From: an uncultured Alphaproteobacteria bacterium
GTDB taxonomy: Bacteria > Pseudomonadota > Alphaproteobacteria > Rhodobacterales > Rhodobacteraceae
Reading direction: 5' to 3'
NCBI GenBank assembly: GCA_902599445.1
Contig: CACKFK010000005.1
Span: forward strand, 1-64,000
Length of the DNA stretch: 64,000 nt
In this document: piece after piece, positions 29,792-38,910 of the stretch
How the letters are laid out: each line of letters begins with the position of its first letter
Numbering within the stretch: position 1 is the stretch's first letter
Made by a program: the position numbers and the translations under genes
Notes under the pieces: generated by a model
Seen by the model: the letters and a program-made list of their open reading frames with translations, nothing else
The model's database searches: none
What the model was told of the DNA's origin: nothing

Positions 29792-29935
29792 GAGGAAAGT
29801 ATAAAAAAGCGATACTAGTGACAAACTCATTTGATGATTTCTTTTGATACTTGACTCTAGGTTATTGAGTTATTGCCAGCTTATCGATATATGATGGAAT
29901 CTTAAAATCACTAAAATCTAACGGTAGGATTTACT

Positions 29936-31093
29936 TTGAATCTAAATCTTCTTCAAACTTTGAATGACTTTCGACAAAAAGCAAAAAAGAAATTACCTAA
30001 GATGGTTTTTGGCTACATAGACGGGGGAGCTGGAGATGGTCTAGCTGTGGATCGAAACAGGGAATCTTTTAAGAGAATTCTCTTGCAGCCAAGATCACTG
30101 GAGAATGTTTCTCAAAGGAACCAAACTAAAAATCTTTTGGGCAAACAGTGGCAACATGTTTTTGGGATTGCTCCGATGGGGTTATGTAATGTCGCCAATC
30201 CAAAGGCTGATATGATGTTAGCGCATTCAGCTAACAAGTATAACATTCCTTTATGTGTTTCCACGGCAGCATCGACGACCATGGAAAAAATGTATGAGAT
30301 TGCTGGGGATAATATCTGGTTTCAATTGTATATGGGTAATTCAAAAGAGGGAACTTTTAAACTCGTAAAAAGAGCGAACGAATTAGGAATCAAAAATTTG
30401 ATTCTCTCTGTTGATGTACCAGCACCGGGTTATAGACCAAGTGAAATTAGGACTGGGTTCAAAGCTCCATTTAAGTTTGGGCTTCAGCAAATATTAGATT
30501 GTGCGAGCCATCCTTCTTGGTCGATTCCGTATTTATTTAGTGGTATGCCCGACTTTGCTCATAATTATGGTTTATCTGGCAATGGTACCCCATTCTTTGA
30601 TAGATATTCAGGAACAAGGTTAATTGCGGATTTGGACTTTCTCAAGTCTCTTAGAGACCAATGGAAAGGAAATCTTTTTGTCAAAGGGATTACATTTGTT
30701 GAGGATGCCCACGAATCAATCAATTGTGGTTGTAATGGTATTTATGTTTCCAATCATGGGGGGAGGCAGTTGGAAAGTGTTCCTGCAGCTTTAGATCTCT
30801 TAAAGCTGATTAGAGAAGAACTTAGTCCACAAATTCCAATTTTGTTTGATAGCGGTTTGAGATCGGGAGAAGATATCATAAAAGCATTGGCCTTGGGGGC
30901 AGATTTTGTGTTTTTGGGAAGGCCTTTTCTCTTTGCTAGTGCTTTAGGCAGTAGGCAGGCAATCATGCATTTAATTGAAATATTGAACAAACAGATTGAC
31001 TCTGTTATGGCACAATTAGGATGCACTTCTCTAGAAAATTTGAGTAATACCGTAATATATGGTGTGGATAGAAGTAAAAAAATGGTGGGATAA
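29936..31093 (+). CDS. FMN-dependent alpha-hydroxy acid oxidase/dehydrogenase (LldD/GOX family)
   Basis: MVFGYIDGGAGD, APMGLCN and IYVSNHGGRQLESVPAALD motifs; TTG start. Confidence 0.92.
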   Translation: MNLNLLQTLNDFRQKAKKKLPKMVFGYIDGGAGDGLAVDRNRESFKRILLQPRSLENVSQRNQTKNLLGKQWQHVFGIAPMGLCNVANPKADMMLAHSANKYNIPLCVSTAASTTMEKMYEIAGDNIWFQLYMGNSKEGTFKLVKRANELGIKNLILSVDVPAPGYRPSEIRTGFKAPFKFGLQQILDCASHPSWSIPYLFSGMPDFAHNYGLSGNGTPFFDRYSGTRLIADLDFLKSLRDQWKGNLFVKGITFVEDAHESINCGCNGIYVSNHGGRQLESVPAALDLLKLIREELSPQIPILFDSGLRSGEDIIKALALGADFVFLGRPFLFASALGSRQAIMHLIEILNKQIDSVMAQLGCTSLENLSNTVIYGVDRSKKMVG

Positions 31094-31095
31094 GT

Positions 31096-32826
31096 ATGGT
31101 TCGTGGTGGGCACATATTAGCTAAGGCTATTCATGACAAAAACATAAAGCATGTTTTTACTTTAGCAGGAGGGTTTTGTAATCCTGCCCTTGAAGGATTG
31201 AAAAATTGTCAAATTCCAGTGGTTAATTGCCCTCACGAACAAATTGCTGGTCATTTAGCTGACGGTCATACTAGAATTACAAGAGACCCTACTGTTTGCT
31301 TAGTTGGCCCAGAAGGGTTCTCTAATGCTTTACCTGCAATGATGGAAGCATGGGGAGAAAGATCACCTGTAATTTTTATAACAGGTTCCTCAACATTTAA
31401 AAGAAAAGGAGCTGGTGGTTTTAAGGAAATTGATGATGTGGCCATGGCTGCACCCATCACAAAATATAGTTTTTCTGTTACCGATGGTACTAGGATCAGA
31501 GAGTTTGTTGACAGGGCATATAAAATTGCAGTGTCTGGTTATCCCGGTCCAGTACATCTAAGTATTCCCGTTGATATTATGTTCAGTTCATACCCTGATA
31601 ATATCGCTGAAATAGAGCGCCCTTTTCAACAATCATTAGTGTCTATCCCAAGAGCTTGGCCAGATCCGGAGGCAGTAACTAAGATAATTGAAGTTATATC
31701 TAAATCAAAGAGACCAATTTTAATAGCTGGCCACGGAGTTTGGTGGTCCAAGTCAGAAAAAAAATTAGCAACTTGTGCAAAAGAAATGGGAATTCCCATT
31801 TTCAATATACCTTATCATCAAAAACTTTTGAGGCAGAACCATAAGGAAATGATGGGGTTAGCTGATATTCACCAATATCATCCATCTAAATGGGCTTTGA
31901 GTAATTGCGACTGTGTCATAATGGTAGGAGCAAGGCTAGATAACCAGATGAATTTTGGTAACCCACCGTTGTTTCCAAAAACGTTAGAATTAATTTGTGT
32001 GAATGGGTCAGATGAGGAGATTCAAATGAATCGGGCCGCAGATCATCTATTGTTAAGTCATCCTGGAGCTTTCTTTGACGAGTTGTCAAAATTTAAGAAT
32101 AGTCTGAACGCGAATTTTGAATCAAATTGGTTAAATAAGCATTTGGAACTGAGAGAACACTGGGTTGAAGAAACTTTGCGAGATTTAGAAAGAAAGACCT
32201 CAGAGACTTCTTGGAATGGGACAGAAGTGCATCCTTTGCAATTAGCAATCGATGTAATTGAATCAATGGAAAGCGGAAACCATTTAGTTTTTGATGGTGG
32301 GAATACTCATTTTTGGTCAGAAATTGCTGCGAATGTGGTTGCCCAAAAAGGTAAGAATCTAGCCACAATAATGCACCCAGGATCATTTAGTTTATTAGGT
32401 TTGGGGGTGTCATTTGCGGTATCTTTAAAAAGGATCCATCCGAAAGATACCGTTGTTTTGATTAGTGGAGATGGTGCATTTCTATCGGGAGGACTGTCAA
32501 TAGAACTAGCCTTTCAGGAACAGCTACCCATTGTTGTCATTGTTGATAATAATGGTGGGCTGGATTGTATTTCTCAACAACAAGAAAGGATGTTTCAAAG
32601 TGGGTCCCACTTTGCAACCGATTTTAGGGATATCCCATTCCATGAAATGTTCAAGGGTCTTGGAGGATATGGAGAACTTGTGACTGAACGATCAGAGATA
32701 AAATCCGCAGTAGAAAGAGCTATTAATAGCAATAGGACAGCTTGCATAAATGTTAAAACTCGTGGACAGATTAGCCCAATTGTTGCGGCCACTTCTGATA
32801 AGCGGGATAAATCGTCAATTGAGTAA
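31096..32826 (+). CDS. Thiamine diphosphate-dependent enzyme (acetolactate synthase/2-hydroxyacyl-CoA lyase superfamily)
   Basis: Catalytic Glu context CPHEQIAGHLADGHTRI; ThDP motif GDGAFLSGGLSIELAFQEQLPIVVIVDNN. Confidence 0.92.
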   Translation: MVRGGHILAKAIHDKNIKHVFTLAGGFCNPALEGLKNCQIPVVNCPHEQIAGHLADGHTRITRDPTVCLVGPEGFSNALPAMMEAWGERSPVIFITGSSTFKRKGAGGFKEIDDVAMAAPITKYSFSVTDGTRIREFVDRAYKIAVSGYPGPVHLSIPVDIMFSSYPDNIAEIERPFQQSLVSIPRAWPDPEAVTKIIEVISKSKRPILIAGHGVWWSKSEKKLATCAKEMGIPIFNIPYHQKLLRQNHKEMMGLADIHQYHPSKWALSNCDCVIMVGARLDNQMNFGNPPLFPKTLELICVNGSDEEIQMNRAADHLLLSHPGAFFDELSKFKNSLNANFESNWLNKHLELREHWVEETLRDLERKTSETSWNGTEVHPLQLAIDVIESMESGNHLVFDGGNTHFWSEIAANVVAQKGKNLATIMHPGSFSLLGLGVSFAVSLKRIHPKDTVVLISGDGAFLSGGLSIELAFQEQLPIVVIVDNNGGLDCISQQQERMFQSGSHFATDFRDIPFHEMFKGLGGYGELVTERSEIKSAVERAINSNRTACINVKTRGQISPIVAATSDKRDKSSIE

Positions 32827-32829
32827 ATA

Positions 32830-33189
32830 ATGGCAAGGTTCAGTACACATATTTTAAGCTCCCTAGATGGGACTCACTTGTCAGATATAGTGGTTTTACT
32901 GATTGAAATATCAAGAGCAGGTGAAAGACGAACAATAATGCAGGAAAGAACAGATAAAGGCGGGCGTATTAATACTGAATTTAAACCAAATGTGAGTGAA
33001 GGGTTTGAACATGAAGTTATTATTTCAATTCCTGAGTCATTTGGTGGTTTAGATCATTGGCCTAAATTGAGAAAAAATACCGAATTCTCTTCTATTTCTG
33101 TGAAGGTGAAAATTGAAAACAAGGATGGTAGTTATCACATGCCATTCATATTATCGCCCTATGGATTTTCTGGTTGGATCTCTAGGTAA
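32830..33189 (+). CDS. Divergent transthyretin-like/HIUase-like protein
   Basis: FSTHILSSLDGTHLSD, TDKGGRINTEF and YHMPFILSPYGFSGWISR; terminal YRGS motif not conserved. Confidence 0.8.
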   Translation: MARFSTHILSSLDGTHLSDIVVLLIEISRAGERRTIMQERTDKGGRINTEFKPNVSEGFEHEVIISIPESFGGLDHWPKLRKNTEFSSISVKVKIENKDGSYHMPFILSPYGFSGWISR

Positions 33190-33203
33190 CTGAGGAATCT
33201 GGT

Positions 33204-34349
33204 TTGATTGCTGATTTACAAATGTCTAGAAGGATAAGAAGAACCCATTTTACATCGTGTGTGGAAGAATTGGGTGTTTCAGGGTTTACGGTAGTGAATC
33301 ATACTCTACTACCAAAATCCTTTTCAAACAGTGTTGAAGAAGATTTCTATCATTTGAGAAATGATGTTCAAATATGGGATGTAGGTTGCCAAAGACAAGT
33401 GGAAATAGAGGGACCTGATGCTATGTCATTAGTTCAAATGATGACACCTAGAAATATTGCTAATGCTCAAGTGGGACAGTGCTTATATCTAGCTTTGACG
33501 ACGGATAAAGGTAAAATCATCAACGATCCAGTAATGTTGAAGTTGAGTGATGAAAAAATTTGGCTTTCCATTGCTGACTCTGATATATTTTTATGGGCTA
33601 AAGCCTTAGCTATAGGTCTGGGTTTGAAGGTGACAGTTAAAGAACCTGATGTTTCACCCCTGGCTGTTCAGGGGCCGGCGGCAAAAGATTTGATGGTTGA
33701 AATATTTGGTAAACAAGTAGAAGAATTAGGCTTTTTTCGATTTAAATCTCTGGATTTCGAGTCCACTAAACAGATAGTTGCTCGGTCGGGTTATTCTAGT
33801 CAGAATGGCTATGAGATTTATTTAGATAATCGTGACCTGGGAAAAAATTTGTGGGATGCCATCTGGGCTGGAGGGGAAAAGTATAATATAAGACCAGGGG
33901 CCCCCAATTTGATTGACCGAATTGAAGCAGGGTTGATTTCTTTTGGTAATGACATGACTAGCGAAAATACCCCACTTGAATGCGGTATGGAAAAATACTG
34001 TTCATTAACTGATAATATAGATTTTCTAGGTAAAGAATATTTGATTGAAGAAAAAAGGACAGGATCAAGAAGACAAATTCGAGGGGTAATATTTTCTGGT
34101 AAATCACAAGGCCCCTGTACGGTGCCATGGCAATTATATGATGGCAGTACAAATGTTGGCCAGATAACTTCTGGAATTTTTAACCCTAGTTTAGGGGTCA
34201 ATACTGGAATAGCCTTAATTGAGAAGGGACATTGGAATCTTGGGCAAAGAATAAATGTAGTAATTGGGAAAGGTGACATTAGACGAGGGCAAGTTTGTTT
34301 TCTCCCTTTTACTGTTCCAGAGAATCGTGAAATAATGATGAGCTTATAG
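33204..34349 (+). CDS. GcvT-family aminomethyltransferase, DmdA (DMSP demethylase)-like
   Basis: TVVNHTLLPKSF, DVQIWDVGCQRQVEIEGPDA, VSPLAVQGP, FRFKSLDF and LISFGNDMTSENTPLECGM match my recollection of DmdA clades; isofunction unproven. Confidence 0.75.
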   Translation: MIADLQMSRRIRRTHFTSCVEELGVSGFTVVNHTLLPKSFSNSVEEDFYHLRNDVQIWDVGCQRQVEIEGPDAMSLVQMMTPRNIANAQVGQCLYLALTTDKGKIINDPVMLKLSDEKIWLSIADSDIFLWAKALAIGLGLKVTVKEPDVSPLAVQGPAAKDLMVEIFGKQVEELGFFRFKSLDFESTKQIVARSGYSSQNGYEIYLDNRDLGKNLWDAIWAGGEKYNIRPGAPNLIDRIEAGLISFGNDMTSENTPLECGMEKYCSLTDNIDFLGKEYLIEEKRTGSRRQIRGVIFSGKSQGPCTVPWQLYDGSTNVGQITSGIFNPSLGVNTGIALIEKGHWNLGQRINVVIGKGDIRRGQVCFLPFTVPENREIMMSL

Positions 34350-34363
34350 ATTTGATCGGGATA

Positions 34364-35263
34364 ATGGTGATGGTAAAAGAAATAGAGTTGGCTAAAGGTA
34401 AACTCACTGACGATTTATCTGAGCAGTATAAATCAGATGGATATTTATTTCCAGTAGAAGTCTTTTCCAGAAAGCAAGCGGAGACGTTTCGTAAAGAATT
34501 AGAGACAATAGAGGATAGATTTGCATCGGTTAATAAACTACCCAAACCTTTGAACTCATATAAGAGAGGTCCCGCCAATGCTGTAATTCCATTGGTTGCC
34601 GATATTGCCAAGGATAAGAGGGTGCTCGACGTTGTTGAAGGTATATTAGGAAAAAACATTTTAATTTGGGCGGCTGAATTTTTTATTAAGGAAACAAAAA
34701 GTAAACACTTTGTTGGCATGCACCAGGATCTCACTTACTGGGGCATGGGAGAAACATCTGGGCAAGTTACTGCATGGATAGCTCTAAGCCCATCAAGGAA
34801 GAAATCCGGTTGCATGGAGTTTGTGAGAGGATCGCATAAAAACCAAATTTTTCCTCATGAGGACACTTTTTCTGGGGATAGTTTGTTATCTAGAGGACAA
34901 GAAATTAAGGTAGATATCCCTAGAGATAAAAAGATATTTGCTGAATTAGACCCAGGACAAATGTCTCTTCACCATGGTTTAATGATTCATGGTTCTGGTC
35001 CTAATTTCTCTGATGATAGGCGAATTGGTATTGCCATAAGGTACATAAACCCAGATGTAATACAGCAAACATCAGGAAAATCGTATGCCATGCTTGCCCG
35101 CGGAGTTGATAGAAAAGGTAATTTTATCCATTACCCAGCACCTTCAAGATTATTTAGTGAAGAATCTCTGCAGTTGCACAAAGAAATTTGTGAGAGCCAA
35201 CATCAAGTTTTGATGGGAACAGCCAAACAAGAGGGTTCAGTTTGGTCAAAGTCAACAGCATGA
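34364..35263 (+). CDS. Phytanoyl-CoA dioxygenase (PhyH) family Fe(II)/2-oxoglutarate oxygenase
   Basis: HQDLTYWGM (HxD) and LHHGLMIHGSGPNFSDDRRIGIAIRY. Confidence 0.88.
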   Translation: MVMVKEIELAKGKLTDDLSEQYKSDGYLFPVEVFSRKQAETFRKELETIEDRFASVNKLPKPLNSYKRGPANAVIPLVADIAKDKRVLDVVEGILGKNILIWAAEFFIKETKSKHFVGMHQDLTYWGMGETSGQVTAWIALSPSRKKSGCMEFVRGSHKNQIFPHEDTFSGDSLLSRGQEIKVDIPRDKKIFAELDPGQMSLHHGLMIHGSGPNFSDDRRIGIAIRYINPDVIQQTSGKSYAMLARGVDRKGNFIHYPAPSRLFSEESLQLHKEICESQHQVLMGTAKQEGSVWSKSTA

Positions 35264-35482
35264 ACGCAATTCCATAACAGAAATCAGGGTCTTGATTTCT
35301 AGATCTCTCTTTACCTTTCTATGATGGTAAATAATTGAAGGAAGCGCGAGTCCTTAAGGAGTCCCATATTTGGCCAGTAGGTGGTTGAGTTTAGCAAAAT
35401 AAAATCAAAAGGCTGGCATTGAATTTGCTAGGTCAGGATCTAAGTGCATGGGATTTGAAGTCATCTAGGAACAAAAAATTAT

Positions 35483-36208
35483 ATGAATACCGAGAGTGTC
35501 AATGAAAAACTACTTGATAAAGTAAGAGAGCTTTGTAGGGAGTTTAGTGTTGGAGCTGATATTAATAATGAAAGTGTGTTGCAGAAAATTATAAGTTCTG
35601 ATGAACCCTTAATTGTTGATGTTGGAGGGTACAATGGTTCGAGTGTCAGAAAATACACTGAACTATTTCCTAAAAGTATCATCTATTCACTTGAACCTTT
35701 TCCAAGATCCTACTCTCAACTTTGTAAACTGGAATCTAATAGGGTTAAGACATTTAATTTAGGACTCTCATCACATAAGGGTACGGAAACTTTTTACGTA
35801 AACAAACTTAATGAAACTAACTCGTTACTATCATTTAGCAAGGATGTGAAAGACACATGGTGTGGTTTAGAAGGTTTAATAACCGAAGCAAAAATTGAGT
35901 GCAAATTTGTAACTCTTGATGAGTTCATTTCTGCACATGAAATTAAACATGTAGATCTTCTCAAGCTGGATGTACAAGGTGCTGAATTTAAGGTTCTTGA
36001 AGGTTCAAAAAATGCCTTATCCGAGAAGAGGATTTACGCAATACAAATGGAGTTGATTTTGGCTGATACATATATCGGACAAAAATCAATGCGCTACTAT
36101 TTTGATCTTTTCAAGAAATTCGGATACCAACCCTACAGCATGACTGATTTTGCAACCACTAAAAAAGAGTTGCTACAGTGTGATATATTCTTTGTTTCAG
36201 GCAAATGA
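35483..36208 (+). CDS. FkbM family methyltransferase
   Basis: PLIVDVGGYNGSSVRKYTELFPKSIIYSLEPFPRSYSQL; HVDLLKLDVQGAEFKVLEGS. Confidence 0.88.
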   Translation: MNTESVNEKLLDKVRELCREFSVGADINNESVLQKIISSDEPLIVDVGGYNGSSVRKYTELFPKSIIYSLEPFPRSYSQLCKLESNRVKTFNLGLSSHKGTETFYVNKLNETNSLLSFSKDVKDTWCGLEGLITEAKIECKFVTLDEFISAHEIKHVDLLKLDVQGAEFKVLEGSKNALSEKRIYAIQMELILADTYIGQKSMRYYFDLFKKFGYQPYSMTDFATTKKELLQCDIFFVSGK

Positions 36209-36213
36209 TTACA

Positions 36214-36539
36214 CTATCTATTCAGTTTTAAAAGGTTAACCAGTATTCTTGGTATTTTAGAGTCATTATTTGTTGTTTCTGCAAACGGCAACTTATGATC
36301 TGGAATTGAAATTTTTTGGAGTTTATTTTATCAATGTGTTGATTGCCTTCTTGCAATAATAATTACTTTATTTCTTTACCAATTATACCTTCCTTAATTA
36401 TTTTACCTATTTGATAATTTATCATATAATTTAGTACAATATCATCTATAGATTTGTGGGGGAGAAGCATATGATAATGATCCTATAATATAAAATGTAT
36501 AATTAATATACGTAGCCAGTGAGTAAGAACATTTGGCAT
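36214..36539 (-). pseudogene. Decayed ORF downstream of the GT11 gene
   Basis: Minus-strand reading MPNVLTHWLRILIIHFIL*DHYHMLLPHKSIDDIVLNYMINYQIGKIIKEGIIGKEIK*LLLQEGNQHIDKINSKK, then a frame change at an A6 run, then ISIPDHKLPFAETTNNDSKIPRILVNLLKLNR*. Confidence 0.45.
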
Positions 36540-36547
36540 TTCACTCT

Positions 36548-37345
36548 TTATATACAATGCCAATCGTCAGCGATTGTATTTTTTTCTAGCAGATTATTAT
36601 GCCCTTTTCTGTCCCATTTTTTTGGAGCCACAACTTTTTCACTATTAGCTAGCCACGCACCCCACCATGAAAATGTTGAGTTAGCTATTATGTGTGCTGA
36701 ACATAAACTCATGAGACATAAGTCAATTGCATTGCTTTTAGTTTCAGATATTAAAAACCTTTTAGATGAAAAAAATTCTTGTTGCCTGCACCATTCAGGA
36801 TCATCAGAAAAAATAATAACAATTCTATCTTTATCAAAGAGTTTTAATGCTTCTAAATAATAATTAGGATCTAAAACTAGTGCATTTTTATCAGTTTTAT
36901 AATCAGTTCTTCTAACATGTAAAGAAATAGGTTTATCTAATTTACAGATCATTGCCTTAGACAGTTCGCAGATATTAGAATGGAAAGTGAAATCTTCCCT
37001 AATAGAAGCTTTAATTTTTTGAAAATACTTCTCAGAGGGGAAATATCCAAGTAAGCTTACATCATCTGGGCAGTAATTAAAAAAATCTTCATCAAAAATA
37101 TGAAAATTTGTTCTTTGTTTAGCTATTGGGGCATGTCCTTCATCGAGAAGTTTAATATTATGTTCTTTAAGGTTTTTTAGTGTAAAGACTTGAAAAAGCT
37201 GATGTTCAACCCAAACGTTTTCACAAGATGAATAAGGTATGCAAAATTCGTAACCAAGATTTGCAGCAATACCCCTTAGGCTGGCATATTGAAACATTTG
37301 ATTGCCTAATCTACCTATTTTCCCAATATCATTGAAAGCAAGCAT
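36548..37345 (-). CDS. Alpha-1,2-fucosyltransferase-like GT11 glycosyltransferase
   Basis: GRLGNQMFQYASLRGIA, SLHVRRTDY and ANSTFSWWGAWLA motifs. Confidence 0.9.
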   Translation of the reverse strand: MLAFNDIGKIGRLGNQMFQYASLRGIAANLGYEFCIPYSSCENVWVEHQLFQVFTLKNLKEHNIKLLDEGHAPIAKQRTNFHIFDEDFFNYCPDDVSLLGYFPSEKYFQKIKASIREDFTFHSNICELSKAMICKLDKPISLHVRRTDYKTDKNALVLDPNYYLEALKLFDKDRIVIIFSDDPEWCRQQEFFSSKRFLISETKSNAIDLCLMSLCSAHIIANSTFSWWGAWLANSEKVVAPKKWDRKGHNNLLEKNTIADDWHCI

Positions 37346-38147
37346 CAGTTTGCCTCAACTTCAAGTATTCTTGATTTTTATAATATCGATGTAAATTATT
37401 AGAATCTTGTGTTCTTATCCATTGCCATAAATCATTATTTTCTTTCATCTTTTCATATTCTAAATTTTGAGAGTTAACTTTATCATGCTCAAAGTGCCAG
37501 ATGACGCCATCATACCTATTTACCGAATATCCTAAACGATTGAAGCGATAATAAAATTCACGATCGGCTACATTAGAATTAAGGAAATTTTCATTCCACA
37601 TATATCCCTCTATTACTTTTTTTCTGTTATAAAATTGAGACCAATTAATTGTAGACTGATCACATTTGGAATAAGGTTGAATTACATTAAAATTAAACCC
37701 ACTCTTTAGAAAGTTTTCAAACACCACGCCAAAAGAGTTCACCTTGAACTGATAGACACCACACCCATATGGGTAAACAATATCGGAAACTCCATTAATT
37801 ATAGAATAATATGCTGATTGATGATTTTCCAAAGGATAAACAACATCAACATCATGACTAGCTACAACCTCAGTATCGGCTTCTAAGATAAGATCATTTA
37901 GTATTCGAGTTTTATGAAAAAATGCATCAGTACTCTTTTCAAAGATATGGGTAAGATTTTTTACTTCTACTAACGTATTAATTGTTGGAAGCACATTTTG
38001 CTCAAATATTGATTGCTTATCTACCTCCTTAACCAGAATTTTTGCCTCAGGGAAGTTTTTGAGGAGATAAGTTACTGATGTAATTGTATTTCGCAAGCGA
38101 TCATCAGAATCAATTCTAGTGGGTAATATATATGTAATATCTTTCAT
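37329..38147 (-). CDS. Glycosyltransferase (galactosyltransferase-like)
   Basis: ITYILPTRIDSDDRLRNTITSVTYLL; VVASHDVDVVYP; overlaps the GT11 gene by 17 nt. Confidence 0.7.
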   Translation of the reverse strand: MKDITYILPTRIDSDDRLRNTITSVTYLLKNFPEAKILVKEVDKQSIFEQNVLPTINTLVEVKNLTHIFEKSTDAFFHKTRILNDLILEADTEVVASHDVDVVYPLENHQSAYYSIINGVSDIVYPYGCGVYQFKVNSFGVVFENFLKSGFNFNVIQPYSKCDQSTINWSQFYNRKKVIEGYMWNENFLNSNVADREFYYRFNRLGYSVNRYDGVIWHFEHDKVNSQNLEYEKMKENNDLWQWIRTQDSNNLHRYYKNQEYLKLRQTDACFQ

Positions 38148-38320
38148 AACTTGCCGTCTCTTAGGAAGGGATAGAAAAGGACGTTTGTATTATTTGCCTT
38201 AAGATCATTGCCTTTGGGAATAACTTTTTTTACTAATTTTTCTTGGTATCGACTGCTAGAATTCAACACTTCAATCCCCAGATATGCATACATTATAGTT
38301 GCATGTTTTATGCCAGCCAT
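38144..38320 (-). CDS. 58-aa ORF coupled by ATGA overlap to the downstream glycosyltransferase, absent from the ORF track
   Basis: MAGIKHATIMYAYLGIEVLNSSSRYQEKLVKKVIPKGNDLKANNTNVLFYPFLRDGKL*; TGA at 38146-38144 overlaps ATG at 38147-38145. Confidence 0.45.
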   Translation of the reverse strand: MAGIKHATIMYAYLGIEVLNSSSRYQEKLVKKVIPKGNDLKANNTNVLFYPFLRDGKL

Positions 38321-38662
38321 TATCTAGTACTTATAGTCTAAGTGAAAAATCCAATTTACCTATCCCTATAAGCGTGTTCAGAATCACTCGCTCTTTGCTT
38401 GCGTACAGTGCTTTTTTTCATATTGAGCCATGAAATTGAGAAATTTGAAGAGTTATTATAGTATTTGAGTGTCTCCTTAAACCACCTATCAGATAGTGAT
38501 TCTTAGTTGTCTTAATTAATTCTAATAAAAGGACCTCAATAAGATTTTCTGAAGAAAGCTTTAAACCGCAGCACTCCAGTGTTCCGAGAATCAAGAATTA
38601 TTTCCTGGTCTCGAAAACCCAAACGGATCGTTTTAGGGGTGCAAGTAATTTTAATACGTGGT

Positions 38663-38736
38663 TGGAGGCGTGTACGTGAATCGAACACGTGTACACGGAT
38701 TTGCAATCCGCTGCATCACCACTCTGCCAACACGCC
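38663..38736 (-). tRNA. tRNA-Cys(GCA)
   Basis: Cloverleaf GGCGTGT...GGATTGCAAATCC (anticodon GCA)...GTTCGATTC...ACACGCC-T-CCA, CCA encoded. Confidence 0.95.
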
Positions 38737-38910
38737 CTATCCCATATGGGCTCAGTAATAACAGTTAGTGAAACAAATACAAGCTCTGGCATTAATTTTA
38801 ATGCAAAGTTTCATATGAGTAGCAGGAGATTTGTTTTGTTGCTATGACAGATTGATACTAACCCCCAGATATGGCATAACTACCTTATAATTAGTGCTTC
38901 AGGAGATTCG

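Noticed and set aside
29936-35263. Complete phytanic-acid alpha-oxidation pathway
   Set aside because: Only enzyme-class parallels exist; there is no acyl-CoA ligase or aldehyde dehydrogenase, and two members do not fit. Kept as analogy only.
35264-38736. Mobile genetic element inserted at tRNA-Cys
   Set aside because: No integrase, transposase or direct repeat of the tRNA 3' end was seen; kept only as a variable glycan patch.
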